Shown one piece after another: positions 23,401-36,532 of a stretch of DNA of 64,000 bases. Both the position numbers and the translations under genes were made by a program. The notes below the pieces were generated by a model that saw only the letters and a program-made list of their open reading frames with translations, did no database searches and was not told the DNA's origin. How positions within the stretch are numbered: position 1 is the first letter of the stretch; each line of letters starts with the position of its first letter. This stretch comes from Tubulanus polymorphus (taxonomy: Eukaryota; Nemertea; Palaeonemertea; Tubulaniformes; Tubulanidae), in assembly GCF_964204645.1 (NCBI RefSeq), contig NC_134028.1, forward strand, positions 26,944,153 to 27,008,152. The letters are read 5' to 3'.

Positions 23401-26400
23401 AATCAATCCATGCATACCCGTCTATTCTTTCACTGGATCTTTTATCCAAACCAACTATCAACGGTCCTGTAAAATAGTTAAACATCGATCTAATTTGTTT
23501 GACGTCATCGATGGAATTCTAATTTAAGCATTTATTGTACCTTATTTTCATAAAAATAAAATGTTCATCCAGGGCGTCATAAAAGCTAACAAGCATAAAT
23601 ACATCGCGTGCGGGTAATAATAGTATAAAATACTGAATCTATTATGTTTGTCTTTTTGGAATTAATTGCAACAGGTTGACTTAATTGCGCGCCGTCAACA
23701 GCGAGTCAAATTAATCTAAATATATAAATTTTGATACGGGCGACTGCTATATACAGTTGCAGTCGTTTGACCTTGGCGAATTGGAAGGAATTAGGTTTTA
23801 ACAGCCTGACGGTTGTTCTGCTGGTGCTCTGTACTTCCATACATTTATAAGTATCGATTTGTAGACTAGACAATCCACGTCCTCCATACATTTAAACTCT
23901 ATCCAATTTTTGAGTGTTCACACTTCACACATATGTTCAGTATTCGCCTGAGGGGACATGACATTTCTTACAACTGACAAACACCAAACATCAGGTATTT
24001 AAAGGTAGAATAGAATATTCCCTTCTTTTCTTACTTCTTCATGCCTAACTGACCGATAATCTACTCACTCAGTGAGTAGATTATTAGTAGCCCCCCCCCC
24101 CTACCTCAAACCTGAGTTCAAAACGTCGTGCATTTCTATTTCAATTCTTGATGAAATTCGATTTAAATCTTTCAATGAATTTTGTATATAGTGGGGTTTT
24201 AAATCTATTATTAGGCATTTAAAATGACCTTGGAGTAATTTTAAAGGAGTACTCCAAAAATCGAGAGACTTCCAAAGAATTATCAGCTGAAGGGGTGGCT
24301 CCGAGATGATACCACGCTATACGTACCGAGGAGAAATCCTAGTCCTAGCCCGACGTAAAGTACGACGGATGATATAGCTGTGGCAGTCGTCCGTTCATCA
24401 GGTGGAAACCAAGTGCTCGATAACACAGTAGGTCCTATCATCACAGCAGGCCCGGCTAGACCGTTTAATACACCACAAACATGTATCAAACTACCGGAAA
24501 TATATCATCAAATGAATAAATTACAAAGAATATATGGAGTTGATTTCCAGACTAATGATTCCGTTAATACTACTCACCATGTGGCGATTTTCGGATCGGA
24601 ACTGATGCAACGAATTCCAGTTCCGGCCATAATGAGGAAATTTGCTAAAAGCATCGAAATTCTTAAACCTGTATTTGAAATAAAATAGCATCATCATAAC
24701 CGTGGTTTAACTAGAAACATGTAGTCGAAAACTGCAGGATCCAGTTCAACAGTTGTGGATTCAGTTCATTTCCAATGCTGTGATCAAGATGGCCACATTT
24801 CGGCTTATCTACAATTCCCCGATTTGACCACGTTACAGCAAAAAAATTCCTTTGAGAGAATCAGAGGACGATTAGAGAAATGTCTTGGTTTTGGAATGAC
24901 ACAATCTATTTATCATTCACGAATCACGTATTGATAAAGAAACGTGTTGTCAATTATAACACATCCGAAGATTCCCCCTTTTCGTTAATAATTAGTACAT
25001 TTATAAAGTGCTGTAATTCCATGTCCAGACGAAGTTCATAATCACTCCTCTGTCAAACTAAAGCACGGAAAAGTACTTTTTGAGGTAAGACTTGAATTGG
25101 ACAAGCGACAACATATCCGGATCCGTTTGATGCGATTCAATGAATTTATTCCAAATATTAACAGTTTACTTTGCAAAATTTGTTCAATTCCCTGATTTGT
25201 TCCCGATTTGTCTTATTCCCTTAATTGTCCATGTTCTCCACGACAGTGGCGCCACCCTGTTAACCGATGGAACTGGATCCAACTAACTAACGTGCGTATT
25301 TACAAACCTTTTACTTCAAGCAGCCACGAGAAAGGCACTGTTGCGATTACAGCCATTATACAGGGCCAGTTCGACAACAGCGCGATGTCCCAGGATTTAA
25401 ACTCGAAAACGATATCAGCCGTTTTAGCTATCGGGGCCCAGGTATTCCAGACATTTCCCTGCATGATAGCTGACAGAGAGAATACTAATAGAATATACCA
25501 TCGTTCTCTACTAGTCCGTACACTGTCCTCCTAAAACGAGAAAACTAACGATTACAGCAATATTAACACATGGTATTTCTGTGATATTATTCGCCATTCT
25601 CGTGAGAGATTATCAACAACCCGGGGATACCCCCTGTGATAGGTATATCATGATATGATTGAGATTAAAACATGTTTGGATTATATGATAATCTCTACAA
25701 TCCTGCAGGGAAATATCTGCGTGTGTCTCAATGATGTATATGATAATACGTCGAAAAATAACTTAGATATATATGAGTCTTGATTTTTAACGATACGACA
25801 AAACAATGTTCAACTTGAAATCCGCACGAAATCGAAAGTTCAAGTCGTTCTTTTAATCCAATTCGAAATTAGGTTCCTACCGTAAAAATCAAGCTATAGC
25901 CATTATAATCCGGCTGTATATCTACACCTGTGGAAAAACTCATATCTCCTCATATAATCAGCAGGCGAGTTATGTCTATAGCGCACTACTATTTGGTAAT
26001 ATCGAGTAACGTGTATATACATGTGTACAGTGAACGTCCTATAACTACGTGTATTTCAATGTCATTGTGAGCCATTGATTTGTCATAAAACCTGTTTTCG
26101 TGTCTTGGACGCTTTCCTTATGCGGTTTAGATGCTTTAGAGGCTTTTCAGAAAAAATGTGTCATATAGTTATAATACACTGGGTCGACTCGATCGTCTCT
26201 CGCCGGACTTATCGCGAGCCCCGGTCGTAACTGATTTTCTTACTCCAAATTATCATGAATCTATACAGATGCCATTTTCATTTCTTGGCGCTCTTGTCGA
26301 AGTTTGGCCCAGATTCGCCCCTGGTATATGAGTGATCCGATTGGGAAATCGAGCTGCATATTCTTAAGAACGACTTCTTCACAAAATAAATTCTCAAAAG

Positions 26401-26911
26401 ACTTTTTTAAATAAACACTGGTTGTTCTTTGTTTCTAGCGTTGTGTCAGAAGTGACGCGTAAAAAACTTACCATTTTAGTAAAGGGTAGATTTACAGCTC
26501 GTTTGAATATCCCTCGAAACATTTCTATTTTCAATTTTAGATCTATTTACTATTTTGGTAAATTTTGCTCGATATCAACAGGTCTCCAGTATTTCACTAA
26601 TGAAACCGGAGTCAACTGGTTGTAGATTAATAATTCAGGTATCGTAATTAAAGTTCGATTGTATATTTTACCCGCATTTAAAAGCCATTAATGACATTTA
26701 TAGGTAACCAGCATTCACCGTCCCCTGTAACCACACCGACCAGATGGAGGCCCGTCGTATAGGCCTACTATAACTAACTATTATACGTATAGTAATTACC
26801 AACCTGTTTATTTTCGATGGTTCCGAAGACTCGATTAGCTCCGTTACTCGATTGACGTAACAATTCCCTCGAATCATCCGTATATTCCACTTCATGATCC
26901 GATCCTTCCAT
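20433..26911 (-). CDS. SLC49A4 (DIRC2)-like major facilitator transporter
   Basis: Exons in coding order: 26911-26804, 25530-25308, 24668-24578, 24490-24327, 22865-22809, 22252-22123, 21992-21884, 21746-21679, 21604-21486, 21113-20931, 20554-20433. Phases agree throughout, giving 457 residues, close to the vertebrate family length. A polar N-terminus of about 40 residues precedes about 12 membrane helices. Recognisable blocks are RERWYILLVFSLSAIMQG..WNTWAPI in helix 1, LNGLAGPAVM..STWFPPDERTTATAI (helix 4 to 5), HFPSKPSHPPSVSAS in the central loop, and CETVYPVAESVATG near helix 11. SLC49A4 proteins are lysosomal and have been linked to pyridoxine export. The substrate in this animal is inferred only. 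The helix 5 to 6 loop is shorter than in vertebrates. The frame that runs past 20931 into PSSIHPVKSW is intronic; the true last exon restores the family end (FYKDSYNRLQLDV). Confidence 0.9.
22484..22762. mobile_element. MITE-like element, copy 3
   Basis: Left end AAACCTGATCGCATCGAGAC; the right end has GATAACATCAGGTTCGAATT, the inverse of the same motif. It shares ATGCGCAGCTTA, GATGATATCGTAATTA and TGCGCACTCGGT landmarks with copies 1 and 2. It lies within the intron between 22252 and 22809 of the SLC49-type gene. Confidence 0.75.
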
Positions 26912-28987
26912 GGTTTTTACGACCAGTCGTATTACAATCAGTTCATAATCCGAGGATGATTTCAAATCAATTAATCCGTATCACAAATACTTGACTGATG
27001 TGACATCGATGTCCGAAATCCGTTGATTATTTGTCCGCCTATGAATTGTCTTTAGAGCGACCTGCAATCCAGTTCATAGCGTATATAGCCTGTGCTATGC
27101 ATATATATAGGCCTAATTGAATTTGTCGTCGTGCGCGTGTATACAAGAACAAACAACAGCTGTTCCGACCGCTTCTCACCACTGAGTCCCGGTCTATTGA
27201 TTATGAAAGGAAAACAAACGTAATTGAAAAAAAAAACACGATTCTTGTGAATATTAAACTCAACAATTTCATTTGAATAATTACATACATATAATAGGTC
27301 TACATCGATACTTACTTAAATTTCATTGTCAGTTAATAAACCTTTGACGAATAACATACATATTGATATATTCATAAAGATGGTAGCAACACTTCACCGT
27401 CCGAGAAATCAGACCAAGGTAAAAATGCCACAGATAAAAAAGTTATTGGTAAAATGCCAGAAGGAAATGTCGGACGTTTAAGTTTAATGCGTAAGTCGAA
27501 AGCGTTTCGAATTCTTTGAAATCGACTAATAACAAAATATCATCCGTGAAAAACAATTTAAAAAATCCCACAATCACAGGATGCAATAGAACAGAATATA
27601 ATTCAATATATGGAAATTGGAAATACTTCTGTTATTTTCTGCTGTCCTACCTTGGTCGAGAGACTGCCCAAAATAGCATATATACAGAATAGCTTATATG
27701 TGTATTAAATTATTTTGTTAAGATTTGTAATTTTGATTAACTGTCATACAAGTGTAGTACACACTTTGATAAGGAATAAACTACCAGACTATATATTTGG
27801 TTTTTGAGTGACTGTCCATGACTCAATTGAAGAAAATAGCGACAATTATGAAAGAAGATAATTGAGGCGTTTTGATCGAATTCTATGAGTTTTAAAAATG
27901 GCGAAACGCAATAAACATAGAGTTTCTTAGACTTTTCTTCACGTGAGATATTTTCTTCAACCTCCGCACTTCTTGAATTGAAAATAGTCTATCTTTAGTA
28001 ATATCTTAAACAGATTCACAAAGCAATATGTATCTATATCCTAGCAAAATCAGAATAAGCGTCATTGAATATTGAAGTGACATACCTGTAGTAGCCAATT
28101 AGACTTTCTTGAGCTAAATGGTTAGTTACACGTATGTGTACGTATAGGTTCGGCAGGCGAGTGTCGACCGGTCAGACGCGTACATACTTGATACTAATTA
28201 CACATACCTTATTAGCCTGATTACAATAAACCTCACAAAAGTCAATTCATATGGAAAATAAAGTGCAATACGAAAAACGGACGAAATAGTCGGTAATTGT
28301 TAGTCGATCAAAAGTACTGTAAAAGTGGAAATAATTCTGTCCTCTATTCCTGTATTCAGACAGACACCTCATTTAGAATTCCGTTAATCTTTATCGTGTC
28401 ACAAATTGCATAATAATGGGATTGACTAAAATGTATATATCGACTGTACTTATACAGCTAATTATTGAGTTGTTAGAATATAGTATAAATATAATATTTC
28501 ATGCGATGCCTCTAACTCATAATTTCAATATTGCTAAACGTGAAACATTTGGCACGTGATTTTGATATCGTTTCGACTTTATCACATATACCAGTCTTCA
28601 TCAGAAATACTGAAGTAAGAATGAGAATATAATTTGTAAAACGCTTTTTTGCCAGGGTGGCCTACGCTACAGTGTCGGCGCAACCAGGATTATGAGGCAG
28701 TTAAGACATAAAGTTGCTTTTTACAATTTACAGTCGGTACTCACTTTCAACATCACACCAAATCACACATAAATCTAGTATCACGATGTTCAAACGCACA
28801 CTCGTTACATTACAAACGTTACGTAGAAAAAACAACGTTGTTTTTAACAAATTGGGGGGTTTTCAAAAAAAATCAAAGCGGATTTGTTTGAAGGATAATA
28901 TTAGTAGGCCTATAAGGTTTGTATAGAGTTTAAAAATCAACCATCTGTCGTTCTGAAGCTAATATACAAAGCGTGAAACCCCTCGAT

Positions 28988-29206
28988 ATGAATAGACATC
29001 TATGGCAACACATGTTCAAAATTAAACCTGGATATATCAATTATATCTCTGTCAGCCATCAGAAAATCAGAAAGATATTCGAGCCGATCTGGTTGTATGT
29101 TTTCCGTACGATCAGGCTCGTGTTCGACGTTAAGAACACTATTCCTAAAGAAAATGATCGGGGCTATTTCTATAAATATATAGATGATTCGGTCACACTT
29201 CTAAAC
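28988..29206 (+). pseudogene. Unrecognised ORF, possible gene relic
   Basis: An open frame from ATG 28988 of about 73 codons with balanced composition (MNRHLWQHMFKIKPGY, then IFEPIWLYVFRTIRLVFDVK) runs into a SINE at about 29207, where it loses sense. An upstream basic ORF at 28786-28926 (MFKRTLVTLQTLRRKN) is in another frame. I do not recognise either. They may be pieces of one decayed gene or chance frames. Confidence 0.2.
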
Positions 29207-29224
29207 CAGGCCTGTCACACTTCA

Positions 29225-29290
29225 ACCCGACGGTCTAGTGATTATCACGTTAGGCTCACGTGCCAGGTACTGAGTTCAAATCCTGCTAGG
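29225..29290 (+). mobile_element. tRNA-derived SINE head
   Basis: It contains an A-box-like GGTCTAGTGATTATCACG and a B-box-like GAGTTCAAATCCT at tRNA-like distance, followed by unrelated sequence. The stems are imperfect, so it is a remnant rather than a tRNA gene. Confidence 0.55.
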
Positions 29291-29952
29291 TTAGGTTTGC
29301 GTATTGAGTCATGCCTGGAAGTCGTCCTTTTAAGAGAAAACGCTAGCCCTTTTCGAGTAACCCTTTTTTCACCGCCCTTGCTGTCGTGTCTATGCGATGA
29401 AATATCTACAACCACCGAATGTAAAGTATCTAATAGTATTTGAGCTGAATGAATAAATTAATGATTTATTGCATAATTCTCGTATTATTATGTAAATCAT
29501 AACTGGCGGAATCCGGGATAAGGTGATAGAATCGGTTCAACGCGTGACTCATGAATCCTCGCTTCGATCTCTACGGTGATTTCTATCCAGTGGTACCAAC
29601 ACATTCAGCCATAAGTTAAATATTAACCGTTGTCATCGACGTGGTATCATCTAGGTATCAATGATAGAAATCTCTCTTTTAGAAATGATAAGTAATCCTA
29701 ACACATTCTAGACAGGAAAATCCTGTTTGACTGGTCGGTCCTTTTTTCTGTAGGCCTATTGGTTGCTGATTATATTTCACTATACATCCTTAAGGAATCG
29801 ATTTGAGGCACCTGTCGAATATAGACGTAATTTTGACTTTGAAAAAAGTCTCCCACACCTAGAAAACTAAGCAAGTAATTTCCGGCGAAAGATGACAGAC
29901 CCCCCCATCTGGCCTCGAGTCTTAGAGGGCGCTCGGGGGTTTTACTATCCAC

Positions 29953-30737
29953 ATCGACAAATTCAAGTTCTTGAATTACTCGTGTGGTGGCGCTAGTCAG
30001 AACCGGAAATTGGAACCTAAATCCGCCATGTTCTAGTTCATTTGCAATGAAAATCTCTCGCTTCAAGTTTTTGGTTAGCGATATTTTACTTACTATACAT
30101 AGGCACGCATAATCCTTTAAGTAGAATTCGATATAACCTCACTTTGAACGCTAAAGATCACTAGAAATGTGAAAAAACTACCAAAAATCACAAATTTAGC
30201 GATGACGCTCGAAGCAGCTAACGGAAGTAATGACTGGTGCCGGGTGTCATCACTTGGTTGTTGAGTTCAAGACTCTAAGGTGAATTCATTGCAGGCTACA
30301 CTGATAAATATGAAATAATATTACGAAATGAAATTGATGTTAGAAGGACTACACTCGTAGATTCATAATAAAAATATGATAAGTACCAGGACTCGAACCA
30401 ACAATCGAAATTGGGTCGTCAAGTGCTGCCACCATGTGATACCTGGCAACCAGTCTTTACATCTTCAGCTGTTGCAAAATGTTTTTTGATAATTTTAGGA
30501 CACTTATAGTTATTTGTAGCATTTGCAGTGAGGTTTTATCATATCCAACGTAGCGGTTGGATAACATACTTAAAGGATTATGCGTAACGATGTATAGTAA
30601 GTAAAATATCGCTCATTGAAAACTTGAAGCGAGAGATTTTAATTGCAAATGAACTAGAGCATGAAGGATTTAGGTTTCAATTTCCGGTTCTGACTAGCGC
30701 CATCAAACGAGTAATTCAAGAACTTGAATTTGTCGAT
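29953..30737. mobile_element. Foldback element with 170-bp inverted arms
   Basis: Arm 29953-30122 is the reverse complement of arm 30568-30737 at roughly 90 percent identity; both end in AATCCTTTAAGT or its complement. The 445-bp centre has no gene but contains a tRNA-like stretch (about 30388-30450, minus strand). The reading frames seen on both arms (both starting with variants of KREI.IANELEH) are mirror images of the same repeat. Confidence 0.8.
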
Positions 30738-30892
30738 ATCCCGTATACAAGTGTGACACTCTCCGAGTCCCTTCCCTCTAATCCGGATCCGCCCCTAATA
30801 AATACAATATTGATTTGGAATAGGATCGACACGAGGGACCCATTGCAAGCCACCACAAGGGTAATGATGATAACCGATGATAGTAGTATCCA

Positions 30893-31336
30893 CTTAGTGA
30901 CACCGTGTCACTGTACACCGAGCGTGCAGGGCCGGCCGGTGACTCTGTGACACCGTGTCACTGTTCACCGAGCGTGCAGGGCCGGCCGGTGACTCTGTGA
31001 CACCGTGTCACTGTTCACCGAGCGTGCAGGGCCGGCCGGTATAGTGACACCGTGTCACTGTACACCGAGCGTGCAGGGCCGGCCGGTATCTTAGTGACAC
31101 CGTGTCACTATACACCGAGCGAGCAGGGCCGGCCGGTATCTTAGTGACACCGTGTCACTGTACACCGAGCGTGCAGGGCCGGCCGGTATCTTAGTGACAC
31201 CGTGTCACTATACACCGAGCGAGCAGGGCCGGCCGGTATCTTAGTGACACCGTGTCACTGTACACCGAGCGTGCAGGGCCGGCCGGTATCTTAGTGACAC
31301 CGTGTCACTATACACCGAGCGTGCAGGGCCGGTGTC
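30893..31336. repeat. 47-51-bp satellite with internal palindromes
   Basis: Nine copies of a unit containing AGTGACACCGTGTCACT (a 17-bp dyad) and GGCCGGCC. The first three are spaced 50 bp; later copies alternate between CTGTACACC and CTATACACC forms, suggesting a higher-order dimer. Confidence 0.92.
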
Positions 31337-31815
31337 TTTCAGTAAAGCCTGATTCATGTAAAACATGGCTTCTTACGATGACAATTACAAACGTTACTTA
31401 CGTTTGAATTCTTACGATCGTTAATGATTTGTGAATCAAATTACATCGACCAAGAAGAGCTCTTGTACGCAATGTATAGATCTGATCGTTGAGTATTTGA
31501 TTTCATCCTAACATCCAGAATATCGAGAAATACGCGATAAATTACGATGATGGCTTTGTTTGTGGGTCGCTTCAGTCCAATCAATTCTAAGTATAGCGTG
31601 GTTTTGTTGAAGTTATTATTGTATTGTCTGACGCTCAGATGACTGTTCGTGATGATACGCGCTGTGTGTAAATATCTGTTTCGGGGTGCATGGTTTGTTT
31701 GTGCCGTATAATCATGTTGTCTATTATTTCCCGTAATTCGCGCTATAAAAATAGGCCAACATTTCAACTAAACAGTAAGCAAATCACACAGTTAACCAGT
31801 TTGAGGGCTACTAGT

Positions 31816-34800
31816 ATGATACAAATGATGGGTGTTTCTTGGCTTCGTTTTCTGATATATTTGACTGTATATGGTCGAATTCGAGGTGAGTTTGTGAACA
31901 CTTTTGCCCCGAATACCCGTGTTTTCTGTAAAAAAGTTCCTTTTTCATGAACTAATACATGTATTTGAACATCTATATGTATCGTGATGATAGGTGAAAT
32001 CGAATCCTGGGAATCGGAAAGTAAACTACTGAAAAAGTTGTTTCCTGCTGACAGTATGATGCCGTTTATTCGCCCACATGTTAACCCTGATGAACCGGTT
32101 GAAGTGCGACTATCTGCCACACTACAGAACATCGTTGAAGTGGTAAGCATTATTATTCATGTACTTGAGGATATTTTGCGAATAAACAGCGTGAAAAATC
32201 ACGAACAGACACGAAGCCTACCAAACACGCTTTTTTCATCTCCTAACTGTAGCTTTGAGTCGGTTGCTTTACTCGATTTTAGTGGAAAGAGCTGTCAGAG
32301 AAAACCTCGTTTGTCGCAACCGACACTAGTAGGAATCGTGGCTGATTCTGGTCGAATGAAGAAACAAAATCTGACACTCAATCGCCACCACGCGACCACG
32401 TTTCGTTATAACCCGGTTATTTTCGTTTTAGCTTCGCATCAGGGGTGGCTTGAAGGGGTGGCTACTAAGAGAGTCCTTGAACCTGAGTGCCTTCGTGTCA
32501 AGAAAAATTTGTCATGATTTCATTTCATTTTTGACCTTTACCACTCGGCATCTGCACCTCCTTAATCCATAAACGTCGGAGCTGCACAGGCAGGTCCGAT
32601 ATCACGCACATCTTCAACAAAGAAAATCAGTATTTCTTATAAAATTTAAGAAACGAAAGTGATAAGGAATTATACTTTCTTTTCAAGAATGTTTGGAAGT
32701 ATCTTTTTGAGCTCAAATATTTCTGGATAAACGTTGATTTCATTTTTTTTGTAATGACAGGATGAAACTGAATCTGTTTTAGGAGCCAATTTGTGGATGG
32801 CTTTAGTAAGTAGAGTATATTACAGAATTTGTTTTTTCCCTATATCACGTATATTCATTATTTGTTCTTTGATTACCGCAGAGATGGAAGGATCATCGTT
32901 TAACATGGGACCCGGAACTGTTTTCCGGTATTGACAAACTAATGTTACCGGCAACACAGATCTGGTTACCAGATATAAGCCTTTATAACAGGTAATAGCA
33001 TGTCTCCTTCACCCTGTAACCCTCACCCTCTCCACCCTCTACTCTCTCCCCTGTCCCCTCCCCGTCCTCCCCTCTCCCCTCTACTCTCTCCCCTGTCCCC
33101 TCCCCGTCCTCCCCTCTCCCCTCTACTCTCTCCCCTGTCCCCTCCCCGTCCCCTCCCCACTCTCCGCCCTCTTCTCTCTCCCCTGTCCCTCCCCGTCCTC
33201 CCCTCTCCCCTCTACTCTCTCCCCTGTCCCCTCCCCCTCCCCACTCCCCGTCCTCCCCTCTACTCTCTCCCCTGTCCCCTCCCCGTCCTCCCCTCTCCCC
33301 TCTACTCTCTCCCCTGTCCCCTCCCCGTCCCCTCCCCACTCTCCGCCCTCTTCTCTCTCCCCTGTCCCTCCCCGTCCTCCCCTCTCCCCTCTACTCTCTC
33401 CCCTGTCCCCTCCCCCTCCCCACTCCCCGTCCTCCCCTCTACTCTCTCCCCTGTCCCCTCCCCGTCCTCCCCTCTCCCCTCTACTCTCTCCCCTGTCCCC
33501 TCCCCGTCCTCCCCTCTACTCTCTCCCCTGTCCCCTCCCCCTCCCCTCCCCACTCTCCGTCCTCTTCTCTCTCCTCTCTCCGGCCTCTACTCTTCCCACT
33601 CACCCTCTCCCTGTTACAATCTCGGCCTCTCCCTCTTTTACTCGTGGTATACATGCATGCTTGTCTCGATTATTTCAGCGCTTTTGAATTGGACTATGTT
33701 CCGCATGGTAAAACACACCTCGTTATCTCGTCGACTGGTGACATTAGTTGGATTCCTCCAATACATGTACGAGCTCTCTGCGTGTTCAATGTGAAATCTT
33801 TTCCCTACGACACAAATACTTGCAACCTGAAGTTTGGTAGTTGGACACATTCTGGGCAAATGGTAAATAACAATATTATAGATAACAGTAAAAAATCTCC
33901 TATTGCGTCAATAAGAGATGACGTCACATATTGAGGCCAACGTGACGTCATCGTTAGTTACACTTAATTTTATTGCTTAATACATCAGAAACAATTTCAT
34001 CATGAGTTCCGGGTTATAGTTTTACGGTAAGCCGAGGAGCCCGAGGGGGCAAGGATCTACTGTTCTTCAGCTATAGTGTCAAACTTTAATCTGATATAGA
34101 ACTTGGACCCGGGACTAAATAATCTATTCCGTGTTTAGATCAATCTGACTTTAGCAAATGAAGTCGTCGACACATCAACTTTCGCGCGACATCCGGTGTT
34201 TGATCTCAAAGAGGCTAAGGCTAAACGTAATGCTGTTCGGTACGAATGCTGTCCAGAAGAGTATATTGATATCGTGTTGAGTCTAACTCTAAGCCGTAGA
34301 TCGTCGATACTGTCTCTGATCTATGTCGCACCTGCTGTATGTTTGGGTTTACTGGTGCCGTTCATATTCCTCATCCAGAGGAAATCGTATATTTTTGGTA
34401 AGTTTTAAAATCGCTGAGGGAAAGCAACAGGACGGCGTGGCTAAAGTGGTACCGGGTCCAGCTTGACGGGCTACAAGTCCAGGCTGAAGAATGATATCTG
34501 AATCTCAGTGAATGCTGTTTTATGTTTACAGGTATCGGTTTGCAGGCATGCCTGCTGATACTACTGTCAATGATTGAAGATGTTTTTCCAGCTTCAGATG
34601 CCCACAGTACACCAATGATAGGTAAGAGCGAGCTGACCTACCATTGAGTAGACGCTTTCTTACTCGGTACCTGAGAAACCACTCGAGTTGGTCCATTGCA
34701 ATAAGATAATCTTCATTTGATCATAAACATTATATCATGAACATAAAAATATAGTTGCATAATACTATACGCAGGCCGATCGAAGCCCGAAGGCAGGTCA

Positions 34801-35840
34801 TGTAGAACTGACAGCTTATAGAAAAAAGATGCAAAAGATAATTGCACTCTTGATAACAATGAATGAGAATAGAGAATTATAGTATCACGGATATGTAGGT
34901 GTAGATCTAAGACGGGGTTCAGAAGAAAGGAAAGACATTTCCCGGATAAAGTAACCACGTCAAAGGCATAGTGGTGTCCCATCCTCGGTGTTAGATACTA
35001 TAGATGCAAATTCCGAAAGGATAAGTTTCCTGCAGGTTTAAACTATCGCTGTCTTGACGAAAAGGGTAACCAAAGTGGGAAGGCAGTGGCCCAGACTCCG
35101 GTGACCAAAATCCGCCCTGCTATGGTGAATTTGACAAATGGAACCTCTACTGTTTCCCTGATTCTACACTGCGATGTACTATAGTCATACTCACAATTCG
35201 TCTCAACTTGTTTATTATTATGTTTCAGCGATTTATTACGCATCTTGTTTTATTGTGGCATCGATTTGTTTGATACTGAAATTCTTGCTCGGCGTTCTAA
35301 GCGACTCACCGATAAGTCCTCCTCCTGGCCTGGCGCGGGTACGTATTATCATTACATTTCACATCAGAGCCAAGACGTCTATGTCCAATCGATTACAGCC
35401 TTAAGGTTCCTCTGCGTGGTCTCCTCAACGATTCTGTAAAAAAGATTTATTCAGTGTCATATTGAATCAAGAAGAAATCAATATCAAATCATATCATATT
35501 GTGTGTATAAGACAAAATAATCTATATGATCTCGCGGTGCACGTAATAAAATGTCCCTTTTCGTTTAATTCATTTGTTTGCATCCAATCTTTGATATGAT
35601 CTATTTTGTATTTTACAGTGTTTCGCAACTTTAGGAAAGCCTTTATGCGTTAATCCGGAAATTCAATACGCAGATGAACAGCCGATCATGGACGAGGGGT
35701 CTTCCCCCAATGACGTGGAGGTCACAAGTCCACCGAAACCAAGCACCACCTGGCGGCCTATCGCTACAATAATGGAACGGATACTGTTTTTGGTATTCCT
35801 CGTGTTGATATTGATTATTACAGTTGGTTACATCCCTTAG
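31816..35840 (+). CDS. Nicotinic acetylcholine receptor-like subunit, alpha type
   Basis: Exons: 31816-31885, 31994-32142, 32761-32805, 32882-32991, 33679-33862, 34139-34397, 34532-34621, 35229-35338, 35619-35840; 412 residues. Signal peptide in exon 1. The ligand domain has loop A WLPDISLYN, a Cys loop of exact canonical spacing (Cys159-Cys173 with FPYD inside), loop B GSWTHSG and the vicinal pair Cys223-Cys224 in YECCPEEYIDI, which defines alpha-type, agonist-binding subunits. M1 is APAVCLGLLVPFIF, M2 begins FGIGLQACLLILLS, M3 is YYASCFIVASICLILKF, and M4 is at the C-terminus, with an M3-M4 loop of only about 60 residues. The 45-bp third exon is a hallmark of the family. M2 lacks the usual GEK at its cytoplasmic end. 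The ligand is inferred from motifs. Confidence 0.92.
32998..33590. repeat. Pyrimidine-rich minisatellite
   Basis: An almost pure C/T array built on CTCTCCCCTGTCCCCTCCCC and related blocks, with a longer period of about 180 bp repeated. It fills the intron between exons 4 and 5 of the first receptor gene. Strand asymmetry is near total (purines on one strand), so triplex or R-loop formation is possible. The open frames across it are artefacts. Confidence 0.95.
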
Positions 35841-36532
35841 AATGTTATAGGGAGATATATATATGTATATGTCGTATGCCTGGTGTATTCAGTATAGGCA
35901 ATGTAACGGAAATTCAAACCGGAATGACAAATCCCTCGCAATGTAGAATAACATAAGAGTGACATGATTACGAATATAATCATATAATTACAAAATAACA
36001 CGACATAAAAATCTCGGGAAAAAAGTATTTTTACAGCATATTCGTTACCACTAACCTAGTTAGGTTCGATGACATTCATGACATCGCCTACTTATTCAAT
36101 GTTATTCTATAATCATATGTAATTTGTTATTCTATATGAAACACTATCATCATCATCAAATATATATATATATATATTACAAATGTATTACATTTAAAAA
36201 CTTAGCGTTTTTTTCTCAGAAAATTCCGTTCGATGGATCTTTGTAAATTAGATTTTGCATTCAATGCCATCGTATGGTATAATCTAACAAGCACTTGGAA
36301 ACAGACTGTTGAAGATGGTGAATTTGCCTGCTGCGAATTTTAGACTCTTGCACCATTTCCACTTATCGATATCTAGTTTCCATATCTAAAAATCACTGTA
36401 AAGTATTAAGTGCTATGTAATTATGATATTTGGAACGTGGCCTAAATTATTGTGAATGGATACTGAAGATTGCGATGCGGTGCGTGTAGCACCTCTTGAA
36501 AAACCTGCTCATTCGTGATTAAATCTTGAACG
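35841..36532. other. Intergenic between the two receptor genes
   Basis: About 0.7 kb of AT-rich sequence with a TA microsatellite at about 36159-36178. I see no gene, and no clear promoter motif for the downstream gene. Confidence 0.6.

Larger units (their letters stand above)
26912..31815. other. Large intergenic region rich in repeats
   Basis: Nearly 5 kb between two divergently oriented genes. It holds a possible old ORF (28988-29206), a tRNA-like SINE piece (29225-29290), a foldback element (29953-30737) and a palindrome-bearing satellite (30893-31336). I see no supported gene. Confidence 0.6.

Noticed and set aside
24380-24688. Plus-strand 102-codon ORF
   Set aside because: Shadow of two SLC49-type exons on the minus strand.
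29770-30950. Two ORFs sharing KREI.IANELEH
   Set aside because: They are mirror images of the inverted arms of the foldback element, not a gene family.
32983-33794. Long Pro/Ser/Leu-rich plus-strand ORF and Gly/Glu/Arg-rich minus-strand ORFs
   Set aside because: They translate the pyrimidine-rich intronic array. The plus-strand ORF runs into receptor exon 5 in the wrong frame.
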